A DNA stretch of 64,000 nt from Muricea muricata (lineage: Eukaryota > Cnidaria > Anthozoa > Malacalcyonacea > Plexauridae). Shown piece by piece: positions 39,007 to 49,352 of this stretch; within the stretch, counting starts at the first letter, position 1; every line of letters begins with the position of its first letter. A model generated the notes under the pieces. That model did not search any database, was not told the DNA's origin, and was given only the letters and a program-made list of their open reading frames with translations. The stretch spans positions 3,410,001-3,474,000 of the forward strand of contig OY979725.1 in NCBI GenBank assembly GCA_963855995.1, given 5' to 3'. The position numbers and the translations under genes are program-made.

Positions 39007-39625
39007 ACGGAGCTCGAATTCGAAATGCTGAAAAAGTCGTGACTAAATATGGAAAATTAAAGGCGAGTGCTTTCCGTGTGGTCAAAATAAACTCCCGCGA
39101 AGCTTCGACCTTCTTATTTTCCTTTCAGCCCAATAACCAAACGTATCATCCAATATCTCCACTTAATGTTTTTAAGTGGTTTGCAATGTCCTCTATACCT
39201 TGGAATGTTCTAAATTTTCCTGTAGAAATCTTGATGGATTAAACTTAAAACCTTATAAACCTTACTTTGGAATGATTTTTTCGACTCAAAATCAGCACGC
39301 TCATCATGAGCAGTTCATTTTATAGTACGGAACTCACACGACACGTTTGGGATATCTTCTTCAGTTCAAATATATATAGTTCTGAACAAATGCACTCATT
39401 GCGTGTAATGTCTATGCCGGACGCTAATGTTCGAACAACTTCTTTTTTTATAGTTCAATATACGAAATATGCGGAAGTCGATTGAAGTATATTCCCCATA
39501 ACTCTTATATAGTTCAAAACAATCTTTAGAACTCGAATCCTATGTATGAAAATTAATAACCAACATATATAATGCTTAATTGGTTAATTAAAGGCATGAA
39601 CACGATTTACAACAGAAAGGTTTAA
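39007..39625. other. Gene-free region
   Basis: Nothing recognisable. Confidence 0.4.
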
Positions 39626-39700
39626 TTTTGTGGAAGCACCACGTAAATTTATTATTGCAAAGCTTTCGATACGTAAGCTCGGATCTTCATCGGTGCTAAT
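39626..39700 (+). repeat. TTTTGTGGAAGCACCACGT repeat
   Basis: Reference copy of a dispersed family: TTTTGTGGAAGCACCACGT, TATTGCAAAGCTTTCGATAC, AAGCTCGGATCTTCATCGG, TGCTAAT. The 3' half recurs exactly at 45289-45316. Confidence 0.75.
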
Positions 39701-41357
39701 AAAAATATAAACTATATTGATATTAATCACTATGTTTACAGACAAGGAACTTCAGAAAAGGCCAAAGAGTATTATCTGATATGGGCTTCCACGTTTGAGT
39801 TTGAAAGAAACTTTACTAGAAATTTTTCTACATGCAGTCATGCATCAACAAAGAAAACTTTGGCAAAGACGTTCTCTCGCGTGAAAAAAATTGCGACCAA
39901 TATACATAAACAGTTCGAAGTAACTACACCTCCTTACTTCACAGAAAATTTCAAGATCACGCGCACGTGTCGGTCCCATGTTTGGTCATTTACGCAGAGA
40001 AACACTTGGGCCAATCTTCCACCATAGAAATATAGAAAGATTCAAAACATTTAAAGTGGTCTCATCAGCCCTTCAATTCATTGAATCTGTCATAACAATG
40101 ATAACAATGAGCTGTATTCTAAGAATGTTTCCGAGAGGCCAATCTTATACATTGTCAACTCTTGTGGTTTGTGTCTAAACTCCCTTGAAACGATCGAACT
40201 TTCATGCATCTAATTTTCGTGTTATTCAGACAAAGCTTGCTAAAAACTTGAAGTAGATAACATATTAACAGTTTTTAAGTGCTCTTCTTCACAATAAAGT
40301 CAAGTAAACCATGGCACAAAATATAATTGAAATTAACTACTCTGAGAAGTTGTATCTTGTCAGTATATAGCAGTATACAGTGACTCCTCCAAAATACTAG
40401 TCGAACTAGATATCAGCCACTAGAATTTTATAATTTTTGTTTCAATAGCTCATCTTTTTAGTTTACCAGATGTTCAGGGACTCATAACTCATAATTTATA
40501 TACATTTACGAAACACAAGACGAAACTAAATCCGAATTTCATGATCTTGTAAACTCAACATAACTCTGGTGATATTTCGACTGTATTGCACAATCATTGC
40601 CAATTATCAGTTGGGGTTTGACAATGAGTTTGCAATAAATTCGAAATATCACCGTGCTATGCAGGAAGAATTTTTTACATTTAAAAACTCGGAATTCATC
40701 TCTTTAAAGAAGGCGTGTACGGTGTACGAGGTGATACAATAAGTAAAATGTGATGTTATGGGGTTACTCTGAGTCTTTATTCACACGAGGAAGCAGTCTG
40801 AGCAAATATATGCCTGGCCACGGGCATGGATGAAAAACCTGCCGCAATCCTTGGAATGCAAGTCCAACTGCATGGAATGCTCAGTAGGTAGAGCATTCGG
40901 CTTGCTAGGGTCGAAGGTTCGATTCTGAGGACCTTCAGTCTGTTTAATAAAACGATGTTATATTAATATATACATAGTTAAAAAGGGTAATATTACTCTA
41001 AAATCAAAGATCGTTCTTTAAAAATATCCCGAAGTTTCATTGAAATCTTACTACCAAATACTCATTTTTCAAATCTGTTGGTATTGTATTTCATTTAATT
41101 TTCCCCATTAGAACATAAATTATTTCTCTCCACTTTCAGTTTTCAGTTTAGGCAAAATGACGTTCTTATAATTTTGAGTGTTCATTTTATGTTCATGCAA
41201 TAGTTCTAAAACAGTGTTCATATGGCAAAGGAGCAGTTCCATTCAGACATCTCGAAACACCCAGAATAAACTTTGATTATCTATTAAGACTAGGTTGATA
41301 TCGATGGAACTAGACTTATTTTTGAAATGTCACACACATATCACCACTTTTAGCCAC
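39701..41357. other. Gene-free region
   Basis: Apart from the tRNA-like fragment at 40874-40932, nothing recognisable. Confidence 0.4.
40874..40932 (+). repeat. tRNA-like SINE fragment
   Basis: An A-box-like D-arm, GCTCAGTAGGTAGAGC (pairing GCTC/GAGC), and a B-box, GGTTCGATTC, occur at roughly tRNA spacing. The anticodon stem is broken and no acceptor stem forms, so this is not a functional tRNA gene; a decayed tRNA-derived SINE head is more likely. Confidence 0.6.
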
Positions 41358-41599
41358 AACCTCGTTCCCAGGGTCTCTGTGGTGGAACGTGAGGTAGAAG
41401 GCCCTGGCAAAAACTGGTTGTCACATGACCAAATTTTCCAATATATATAGTCGGAAAATTTTCCTTGCAACTTCTCGGGTACTTAATGTTTTGTAATAAA
41501 CTCTCCAAATATATTGGAAAATTTGGTCATGCCATACAACCAGCCTTTGCCAGGGTCTTCTACTTCACGTTCAACCACAGAGGCCCTGGGAACGAGGTT
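41358..41599. repeat. Foldback element, family C (AACCTCGTTCCCAGGG ends)
   Basis: 242-bp palindrome. Left arm AACCTCGTTCCCAGGGTCTC..CCAAATTTTCCAATATAT; right arm is its inverse, ending CCCTGGGAACGAGGTT. Related short ends occur at 38416-38432, 58592-58640 and 63771-63787. Confidence 0.92.
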
Positions 41600-44182
41600 A
41601 AACAATACATCCACTACTCCGCGATACTCGCGGTAATCTTATAAATCAGTTAAAATTGTAAATACGACGACTGAAGATTCTATAGCGTTTACTAAATTCA
41701 GACATGAAAAAAACGCCCAGTGTTCCTCGGATCCCGAGTTTTCTCATTCTAAGTGTTCCTCAAAGCGTGTGGGAACTATGAGATATTTTGCTTTGCACAA
41801 ATCGAAAATCATGCTGTTGCAAATGTTTTAGCAGAAAATTCAAAATGTTCCTCTACATTATTACCAAAGCAAATGCTCCCCTGGATCTATAATCCAAACG
41901 AGATCCCAATTTTTTCTATGTCTGAATAAACTGGAGACAAAAATCGACGGAATTGTATTCAAAATTGCAACAAAAATTGCTCGCGAAACATATGGACCTA
42001 TTACGTATGTAAATGATGTTTTAGATTGTTCGGGCTGATACGAATTGATTACTCAGCCTGCAAATGATACACTGGATTAATTTATCTTGTCCTATTTTGT
42101 ATAAAATTAAATGAGTTTAAGCCTAAAAATGATCACAAATACTAATTCATGTAATGGCAAATTTTAAATGCACATCAATCGCTTGTGCTCGATAATTAGT
42201 CATGTCTCTACACCTAGGAAGTTAATTAGCTACGATGCGGAGGGAAACCCCATAATAAAGAAAATACAAACGCAACCTGTTATGCAATGAAAAGGCTTTT
42301 TTAAAAATAGCGACAACGTAAGCAATTAGGCAACCTGTTCGACACTTTGGCGAGGACAAATAATTATTCCCTCGTTTGAAAGCGTTTTAAACACTGTAAT
42401 TAATTCATAATTTCGAGAATCTCGCGATTGGGAAAGCGTGGAACGACAAACGGTCGACTGCTTTGTAATCTTTAAATTACCGAACAATGTAATTTTATCT
42501 TCCCTGGGCCAATTTTTACAGGTATATATACCGGAAAAAATTGACTATCTACCTGCAGTCCTGTATATCATTATAATAAGAAAATCTGGAAATGTGTTCC
42601 ATATTTTGGATTTCTCAATCTCAAATTCAGATATATATAGAATGGATTTACCCATAGTATATTAGAATTGAAACGTACAATTATTATGACAAAATCCTTT
42701 CTTCTAATAAAGTCATACAATTTCTATACCGTGTCGCATTTGATCAGGAAAAAACTGATCAAAAACACGCAAGGAATTAGGGTCGCGTGTTAGCTTGCTG
42801 TACTGAAGATAGCCGGCATCCCGCATCTCGACACCTTAAATTTAGTTCATGAAATGGTTTTGTTTCAAAAAATGTTGTACAAAAACGGTAAAACTATCGT
42901 AGAGTATATAAACGTTGGTATTCTTTTAGCGCTTAAAACATGTTATGTTGATTATTTTTGGATATTTGAGACACTGGTGAACGATTCATATAGATTCAAT
43001 TAAGTCGCCAACCTTAGAAATCATTGCCCTGTGACATACGCTGGGCTGCCTATCAGTCGATGCGAATGCATGAGAGCCGACAATTAGACACATGTCGAGT
43101 GTACATGTTCCAAGAATTTAGATGAAGAGGATTTTGGTACAAGTTTATCTCAAGACAACTTTTTTATCTGAAAGAACTATAGAAACCATATATAGACTTG
43201 CTGCATGAATTGACTCTTACTTGGAGTAGTTCATTTTTCATATTTTCCTTTATTTTAGTTGTTTACTTTATTTTAGTATAGCTGGCATGTACACACTTCC
43301 TTTAAGCTCGTACGATATACACAGAATTCGACATTTCGAGTGAAGAGTTTCATCAATAAATTAGTAGAGTTTTATGTATACAACTACACAATTTAAAAAA
43401 AAAGTTAATTGTTCTTTGACACCTTCAACTCTAAGCATGTAAAGCACAATGTGAGTTAATCAGTTTAGAAATCATGCATGGAGATCATTTCTTAGGGACG
43501 TGGTAAATATCTCCTTATAAGAAAAATCCATTTACAAATAACTGTAATATTCAACTATGGAGTTTGAAACATGTGCCCCCATTACGTTTTCCGTTCACAT
43601 GCAGTTTAAGGTTAACATCTTCAGTTTAAAGTTGCTAAGAACAACCTTTATTTTGAATTGGTTGTATATGGCAACCCATACAATAACTCCTCGGTCTTCA
43701 ATCGAAACGACGAATGACTCTGTTTATATCTATTTCAATTAAGGTTGTCTTTCCAAAAGCGTAAACTGTGAACTAATAACGCCTACGGGATAATGGATTA
43801 TTGTTTATTTAGGCCCTGCATGATACTTTATTAATTACACTCAGTAAATTTGCCGTTGTAACTGTAAGGTTCCTATTTGCCCTCGATGTTTCAAAGAAAT
43901 AATTTTGAGCTTAGAGGTGAAAATAAGCAATAACCTGTCCACCCTTGTAAACTCACAATTTATATTTTACAGTTTCGAAAGGAAAACCTTCATTGAATTA
44001 GCTGCGTACATATGGCGTGAAAGGACTAGCAAAATATCCTTATAGCACTGGCAATTCTCCATGCTTAATTGTTCAAATTTAAGCAGCACACATGTTGCTT
44101 TTTAACAAAGGGTTTTCATACGATAATCACTCAAGGAAAAAGCTTTCAAACTGAAGTCATAACGATATAGTATCACTATCAG
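41600..44182. other. Gene-free region
   Basis: AT-rich. No gene, exon or structured repeat that I can support. Confidence 0.4.
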
Positions 44183-44259
44183 CCCCGATGAAGATTCTCG
44201 CTTAATAAGGGACAGAATGTTTTGCAATTAATTAAATTACACGGTGTTTCCACAAAATT
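44183..44259 (-). repeat. TTTTGTGGAARCACC repeat, inverted copy
   Basis: On the minus strand it reads TTTTGTGGAAACACCGTGTA, TTAATTGCAAAAC, AAGCGAGAATCTTCATCGG, parallel to 39626-39700 but diverged. Confidence 0.65.
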
Positions 44260-44318
44260 CAATTGATAGTTGAAATTCGCCTAAGTTATTCAAATTTTGT
44301 GCGCATATTTAACAATTA

Positions 44319-44896
44319 GTAGAATCATACTAGCATACTAATAAAATGCCGTAATTTGATTGGCTACTCTACTCGCTATCTATTCCTCGATAGAAGCGAG
44401 TAGCAAAACAACAATTTTCCTGGCGCAGTTTTTTCAATTCAAATACAATATGTAGTATTATTTTTTACAAAATGCCTTATGAATCATAGTTATTTATCTC
44501 AGATTCTACCAAAACAATTAGATTACTCGCTCTCAATTTCTATGCGGTGATAGTTGATTCGGGCTTCGCCCAGATCAACTATCACCGCATAAAAATTGAG
44601 AGCGAGTAATCTAATTGTTAATTAGATTACAAGCTCGAGATTTCCATGCGGTGACGCTTGATGAGGATGAGGCCCGAATCAACGCACAGCGAGTTATCTA
44701 ATTGTTCCAGTAGAATCTGAGATTAATAATTATTCATAAGACATTTTGTTAAAAATAATACTACATATTGTCTTTGAATTAAAAAATACGCTAGGAAAAT
44801 TGCTGTTTTGCTACTCGCTATCCATCGAGAAATAGATAGCGAGTAGAGTAGCCAATCAAATTACAGCATTTCATTAGTATGCTAGTATGATTCTAC
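44319..44896. repeat. Large foldback element, family D (578 bp)
   Basis: The outer arms GTAGAATCATACTAGCATAC and GTATGCTAGTATGATTCTAC are perfect inverses, followed by paired ATTTGATTGGCTACTCTACT segments. A second inner palindrome at about 44518-44612 (GATTACTCGCTCTCAATTT and inverse) is followed by a third diverged copy of the same module (44625-44705). No coding capacity. Confidence 0.93.
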
Positions 44897-45284
44897 CATA
44901 AAATACTGGGTCGGCTGCACGAAAAGTAAATAAAATTCCTTCGGACAGTGATTTTTAAAAAAATGTTTTAAACACGTTCAGTAACTGGTGAATGCCATTT
45001 TTTGAGTCATTTTTTATCTCTTGCAAGTTCAATATCCCTAGTTGTCATTGCTTTTATGCTTTCTGCAACAGTCGAGAAACCACTATCTGGTGAAAGGCGT
45101 TCTGTACACTGGCTTACGATTATACAAAGTAAACCAAAAATTGCGCAAAAGCGCCTCACCTTCTAATATGCCAAAATCAGAATAACACTTCTATTTTCAT
45201 ACAGAGTAATCCCTGTTTCTAATTCTTTGCATGGTATTCATAGGCAAACAAGTTAGCTTTCCTTACGTGAAACCTTCAGTGTGA
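44897..45284. other. Gene-free region
   Basis: Nothing recognisable. Confidence 0.4.
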
Positions 45285-45380
45285 TCCGCAAGCTCGGATC
45301 TTCATCGGTGCTAATGTTTATTATAAGACAAATGATCAGAGCTTATATGATCGAGTCGAAAGCTTTGCAAGAAATTTACC
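45285..45380 (+). repeat. AAGCTCGGATCTTCATCGG repeat copy
   Basis: CAAGCTCGGATCTTCATCGG plus TGCTAAT matches 39676-39700. Downstream, CGAAAGCTTTGCAAGAAATT is the inverse of the family's other segment, so this copy is internally rearranged or is the opposite end of a foldback form. Confidence 0.65.
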
Positions 45381-45847
45381 TGGAGTTTGATATTGACAGT
45401 CAGTCGAACAGCATGCAAACATACAACGACCTAAATTTTTCTTGTCTCAGGTAATTTACCTATATATATGGCACAGGGGCTGGTTCATCGAAGGCTGGAT
45501 AGGACAGACCATCCTGCGAAGCGATTTTTCAAGCTTCCTTGCGCAACTTGTTGACAGGTCTAACCCAGATTAAATTTTCATATTTTTAAACTTTCATGCT
45601 TATTTTCTATTATCAGGCATCTACCTACAATTTTCTAACATCACAATCGAGTGCATAACGCTATTTCACCTTGTCCTCAAGCAGGTTGGTTTTATTTATG
45701 TTGGAGTTTGTTGATGATTTCGCCAGGATAACAAGTTGATTCAAACGGGCTTAATATTGGATTGTTCTTAAAATTCATAACTTAAAGTTCAAAGTCAATG
45801 CGCCTTATTATATGCAGTTATGTTAATTCAACCGCGTATAAAGACCA

Positions 45848-45998
45848 GGGGCCGGTTGTATAAAACTCTTAACCACTTTTTTGATCACTGTTTTGTAGTT
45901 AAATAGCGATTAAGTAGCTCTAAAATACTTGGTTCTGATTGGTTGACGGTTCCACTAATCATTGTTAACTTTAATCACTTTTTTATACAACCGACCCC
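45848..45998. repeat. Foldback element, family B, copy 3
   Basis: GGGGCCGGTTGTATAAAA and TTTTTTATACAACCGACCCC are the inverted ends; the inner TTAACCACTTTTTTGATCAC pairs loosely with TTAACTTTAATCACTTTT. 151 bp. Confidence 0.85.
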
Positions 45999-46112
45999 AG
46001 ATTATTTTATATGTGGCAGCATTGTTTATATAATTAGACGGGGTTAGTCCGCTTAACCGCCCTAACTTTTTAATTCTGTACCTCATAACACCTTCAAAAC
46101 AGGTCTAGAGTA

Positions 46113-46308
46113 AAGATGGTAATATATAATTCCATGTTCTCAATACGGCGAACATAAATCTTAATCCAAACCCTAACCCAAATCTAACCCTAACAAACGT
46201 TTTATTTGTGATGTTTTAACTTTGATACACTGAAGATTTAAAAATTTGATTAAATTTGAAGCTTGGATTAAGATTTAATAGCGAACATGGAATTATTACC
46301 GTTAAGAT
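46113..46308. repeat. Foldback element with telomere-like core
   Basis: The arms ATGGTAATATATAATTCCATG and GAACATGGAATTATTACC, plus CATAAATCTTAATCCAA and TTGGATTAAGATTTAAT, are inverted. The core contains AACCCTAACCCAAATCTAAC, resembling degenerate TTAGGG-type repeats. Confidence 0.7.
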
Positions 46309-46598
46309 GCAACACATATCAGCCCAGATAACTGGTTTAGTCAGCTGTAGTCTAATGTAAACAGACCCAGAAGGCTAAGAAGGAATCCTGGGTAATTCAA
46401 CAGTTATTTTCGTACCTATTTCTTTCTAGTTTTAAGATAAACATAACTTTGTACTATAGTTCAATGGGCAATATATTCCACGGCATCAAAATTTGTCCCA
46501 AACAGTGTATCCTCTTCCCTTCGGATTATCTTTGGAAAATTTTAAGCGTCTTTTTAAAACAAATGATAGTTTTGTACGGTCAATGTATCTGCATGTGA

Positions 46599-46868
46599 TT
46601 ACAGCAGGATTTGACGTGGGTGAAATTAAGTTTTAAAGGATTTGTGAGAAATCCGACGAGGAAACACATTACTTACAAATTCTTCAAATCTCGTGATAAA
46701 TTTATACCCTTGCAAAATCCCTCTGACTTTGACGGTGTAAATTGTAATGCATCTTTGTGCCTGGGAAGAGTATCTTGTAAGTTTTGTAAGCTATATGCGA
46801 AGGTTCTAAAAGATATAGACCTTCTCGAAATGTGCCAGACTTGTAATGTTTTGTTAGACAGAAATTAA
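46599..46868 (+). CDS. Cys-rich open frame, possible orphan exon or relic
   Basis: Open from a stop at 46596 to TAA at 46866 with an AG at 46603-46604 that could be a splice acceptor; no ATG lies near its start. The last 40 residues carry cysteines spaced CNASLC..CKFC..CQTC. I do not recognise the family. No partner exon and no convincing poly(A) signal were found, so this may be a chance frame or a decayed gene fragment. Confidence 0.18.
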   Translation, partial: LQQDLTWVKLSFKGFVRNPTRKHITYKFFKSRDKFIPLQNPSDFDGVNCNASLCLGRVSCKFCKLYAKVLKDIDLLEMCQTCNVLLDRN

Positions 46869-47921
46869 GCCACGACAGCTTGTCACAAATCGGGTCTTAT
46901 CAGCTCAGTATTTTAATTCCCGTCTTGGAAAGCCGGAGTAACGGATACACGCAGTTTGCGGCTAAACAGTGGAATGCTGAAATGACACAAGTTGTATTTT
47001 CCAAACATACGCCAAGGAAATTAGAATTATCAGGTTTAGAATAGGACCGGAATACATGGACCTGCCAAAATTTCTCAAAAACAAAATGAATAGGGACGCT
47101 GTAAAGAATGGAAAGCTTAGTCCTTTATACTGACTATCAGACATATGCCAGAACAACACCAAATCACAATAATTCATTGATATTGTTTGAGAGTATTGCT
47201 TGACTGCTGTGTAGACCTCCACGAGATACGTTCTCAAGTATACTTCAAACACAAATCACGACTTTTTTCCGGTAGATCCGACGTAAACCGCAACTGTTTA
47301 TACAAAAAACTGACACAATCCCCCTATCTGACACACAGTTAAAACCGTTTAGACATGACGTACAGCTTATTGACTATTGTATAGAAACTACCTATACACT
47401 GGACTCCAACATTTGAGATATCTTTTCAGGTAATTCAGACACAAACCCCGACAGGTTGTCGTGGGGACTGTTACCAACGCTGTAACTGGTCACTGCATGC
47501 GCATGAGAAATTTTAAATGACCCAAAATTGAGATATCTTGTTCAGACAGTTAAGGACAAATCCCAGCATTTAAAATGAGGAATATTACCTACACTGGGCG
47601 CCTTAAATGCTATTATAAAACATAACACAGACTTAAACGACTCTTTTTTTCCATTGAAACTGTTTTATTCGAATGAATATCATATAGAATCTGTTAATTT
47701 TATGTGCATAAAAGTTTAATACATATTTACATGGGTGAATTTTGTTAAATAGATCTGCCTATATATATATAACATAAATACATACAGTTCAAATTTAATC
47801 CTTAAACTCCAGGTAGCTTTGCCGAAACGTTTCCTATGTCGTAATATTGAAATTCGACGATAAAGCTATATATATATGAGATGTGCCGGCAAAACAATAT
47901 AGGAAAAAGACTTCCGGAAAA
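46869..47921. other. Gene-free region downstream of Sp5
   Basis: No recognisable gene. It lies beyond the predicted 3' end of Sp5. Confidence 0.4.
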
Positions 47922-47927
47922 TTTATT
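47922..47927 (-). terminator. Poly(A) signal of Sp5
   Basis: AATAAA on the minus strand (TTTATT here), about 255 nt past the Sp5 stop. Confidence 0.45.
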
Positions 47928-48181
47928 TTAGCTACAAGGCAACTCAAATCCTACGTTTCCTCGCTTTCTAACAAGTACAGAAAAGGGTAACGAAGAAAAA
48001 TTTTGAGCTAATGAATTCGAGTCAAATTGTAGCAAGTCTAATTGAAAACACAAAATCGAAACTTGTCCAATAAAAACATGCTTTTCATAGAAGGAACTTC
48101 CTTGTAGGAAGAACGGCAAAGCTACCGGCGAAGCAATAATAGAGCTAGAGTAAGGTTAATATTCTAGAACACTATCCCTAA

Positions 48182-49352
48182 CTATTCCTTGACGGCATTC
48201 GTGTCTTTCGTGTTATTGTTCGTATTATCGGCCGTTTGAAGTTCAGATTTTTCGGTTTTGGTTTTGTTCTGGTGCGTTTTCTGATGTTTTCTTAAGTGAT
48301 CGCTTCGCATAAACCGTTTGCCACATTCGGCACAGGAGAATCTTTTCTCGCCCGTGTGAGTACGAAGATGGCGTTGGAGTTCATCAGAGCGCGTGAAACT
48401 TTTGCCGCAGAAGAGCCAGTGACAAACGAAAGGTCTTTCGCCGCTGTGCCAGCGTAAGTGCGCCTTGAGGTGCGACGTTTTACCGTAGACTTTTCCGCAG
48501 CCTGGAATATGACATATGTGTTCCTTGCGTTTGTTCGGCGTGCCTGTATTCGTCGACATTTGGCAGTTCGGACATCGGCAGCGCCTGCATCTTCGTGTTC
48601 CAGGAACCTGCGTTGAACCAAGAGCCAATGCTGGAATCGTAGTCACACACGAGGATACTGGCGTGGTGGCACAAGACCAACTTGGAATCGTGTTGTGCGG
48701 AACATGTGGAACCGCGAGGCTCTTCGTCGTCTCGACACTCCACCACGATAAAGTCTTGCAATCGGTTTTGCCACAAGGCAGGCTGGTTAGTCCTTGCATC
48801 GGGTTAGACACGCAAGGGTGGTTAGGGAAATAAGGAAGACCGGTCGTAGTACGCTGTGCAGGACTCGGCAAAGAGAAAGCAGGAGCCATTAAAGTCTTAG
48901 CGTGGTATTCACTAAATGGATTACAATGACTCTCCGGCGGTGGTGTGAGAGGTAGGTTTCTTTCCAAGTAACTGTAGTGCGGTGTCACAGCCGCTGTTGG
49001 CTGGAAGAAGAGCTGCTCGCCTCCGTAGTATGGCGAGATGAGTTTACTCCGACTTGGACAGTCTGTGCTCGGTTGTGGAATCGACGGTGTTTGGCCAATT
49101 CTGCTGCACGTCGCTGCCAACATCGCCAGCGGAGATGGCTTAGTGTAGTCCTATTAATGATAAAATAAAAGCATAGTTTAGAATAAACGTTAAATGAATG
49201 CCTTCTTATGGGCGCATTTATGAACGCCAGCCGGCGTAAACTACGGCGCGCATACACACACACGCACACAGAGAATTTAAACGAGTTCAAAACAGTGAAC
49301 TTACGTGTGGAATAGGAACTAAATCCGGTCTTGGCAGCATCACTGCAGCCAT
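48182..49352 (-). CDS. Sp5: Sp5 zinc-finger transcription factor (2 exons)
   Basis: Nuclear Sp-family factor; in vertebrates and Hydra, Sp5 is a Wnt/beta-catenin target and transcriptional modulator. Exon 1 is 49305-49352, exon 2 is 48182-49150, joined in phase 0 to give 338 residues. The protein begins [16 protein letters not shown] and continues [19 protein letters not shown], matching the [20 protein letters not shown] plan of vertebrate Sp5. The Buttonhead box is RCRCPNC (cysteines 207, 209, 212). Three C2H2 fingers follow: C229/C234/H247/H251, C259/C264/H277/H281 and C289/C292/H305/H309. The middle is Pro/Ser/Thr-rich. The tail is short and Lys/Asn/Thr-rich. It lacks the FHPWK and WWDxH blocks of Sp6-9, which separates the two paralogues. 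Convergent with Sp6-9. Confidence 0.95.
49305..49352 (-). CDS. Sp5: Sp5 exon 1 (16 codons)
   Basis: ATG at 49350-49352 on the minus strand in the context AAAGCCATGGCTGCA, a good Kozak match. It encodes [16 protein letters not shown] and ends at a strong donor, CAC|GTAAGT. The 154-nt intron (49151-49304) ends ATTAATAG|GAC. The very short first exon followed by the SP-box exon is, to my knowledge, also how vertebrate SP5 is built. Taking the internal ATG at 49123 as the start would lose the conserved SPLA segment. Confidence 0.9.

Noticed and set aside
40874..40932. tRNA gene
   Set aside because: The D-arm and B-box words are present, but the anticodon stem and acceptor stem do not form.
46160..46200. 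Interstitial telomere
   Set aside because: Only a few degenerate CCCTAA-like words inside a foldback element; a similar short patch at 59397 is also too short.
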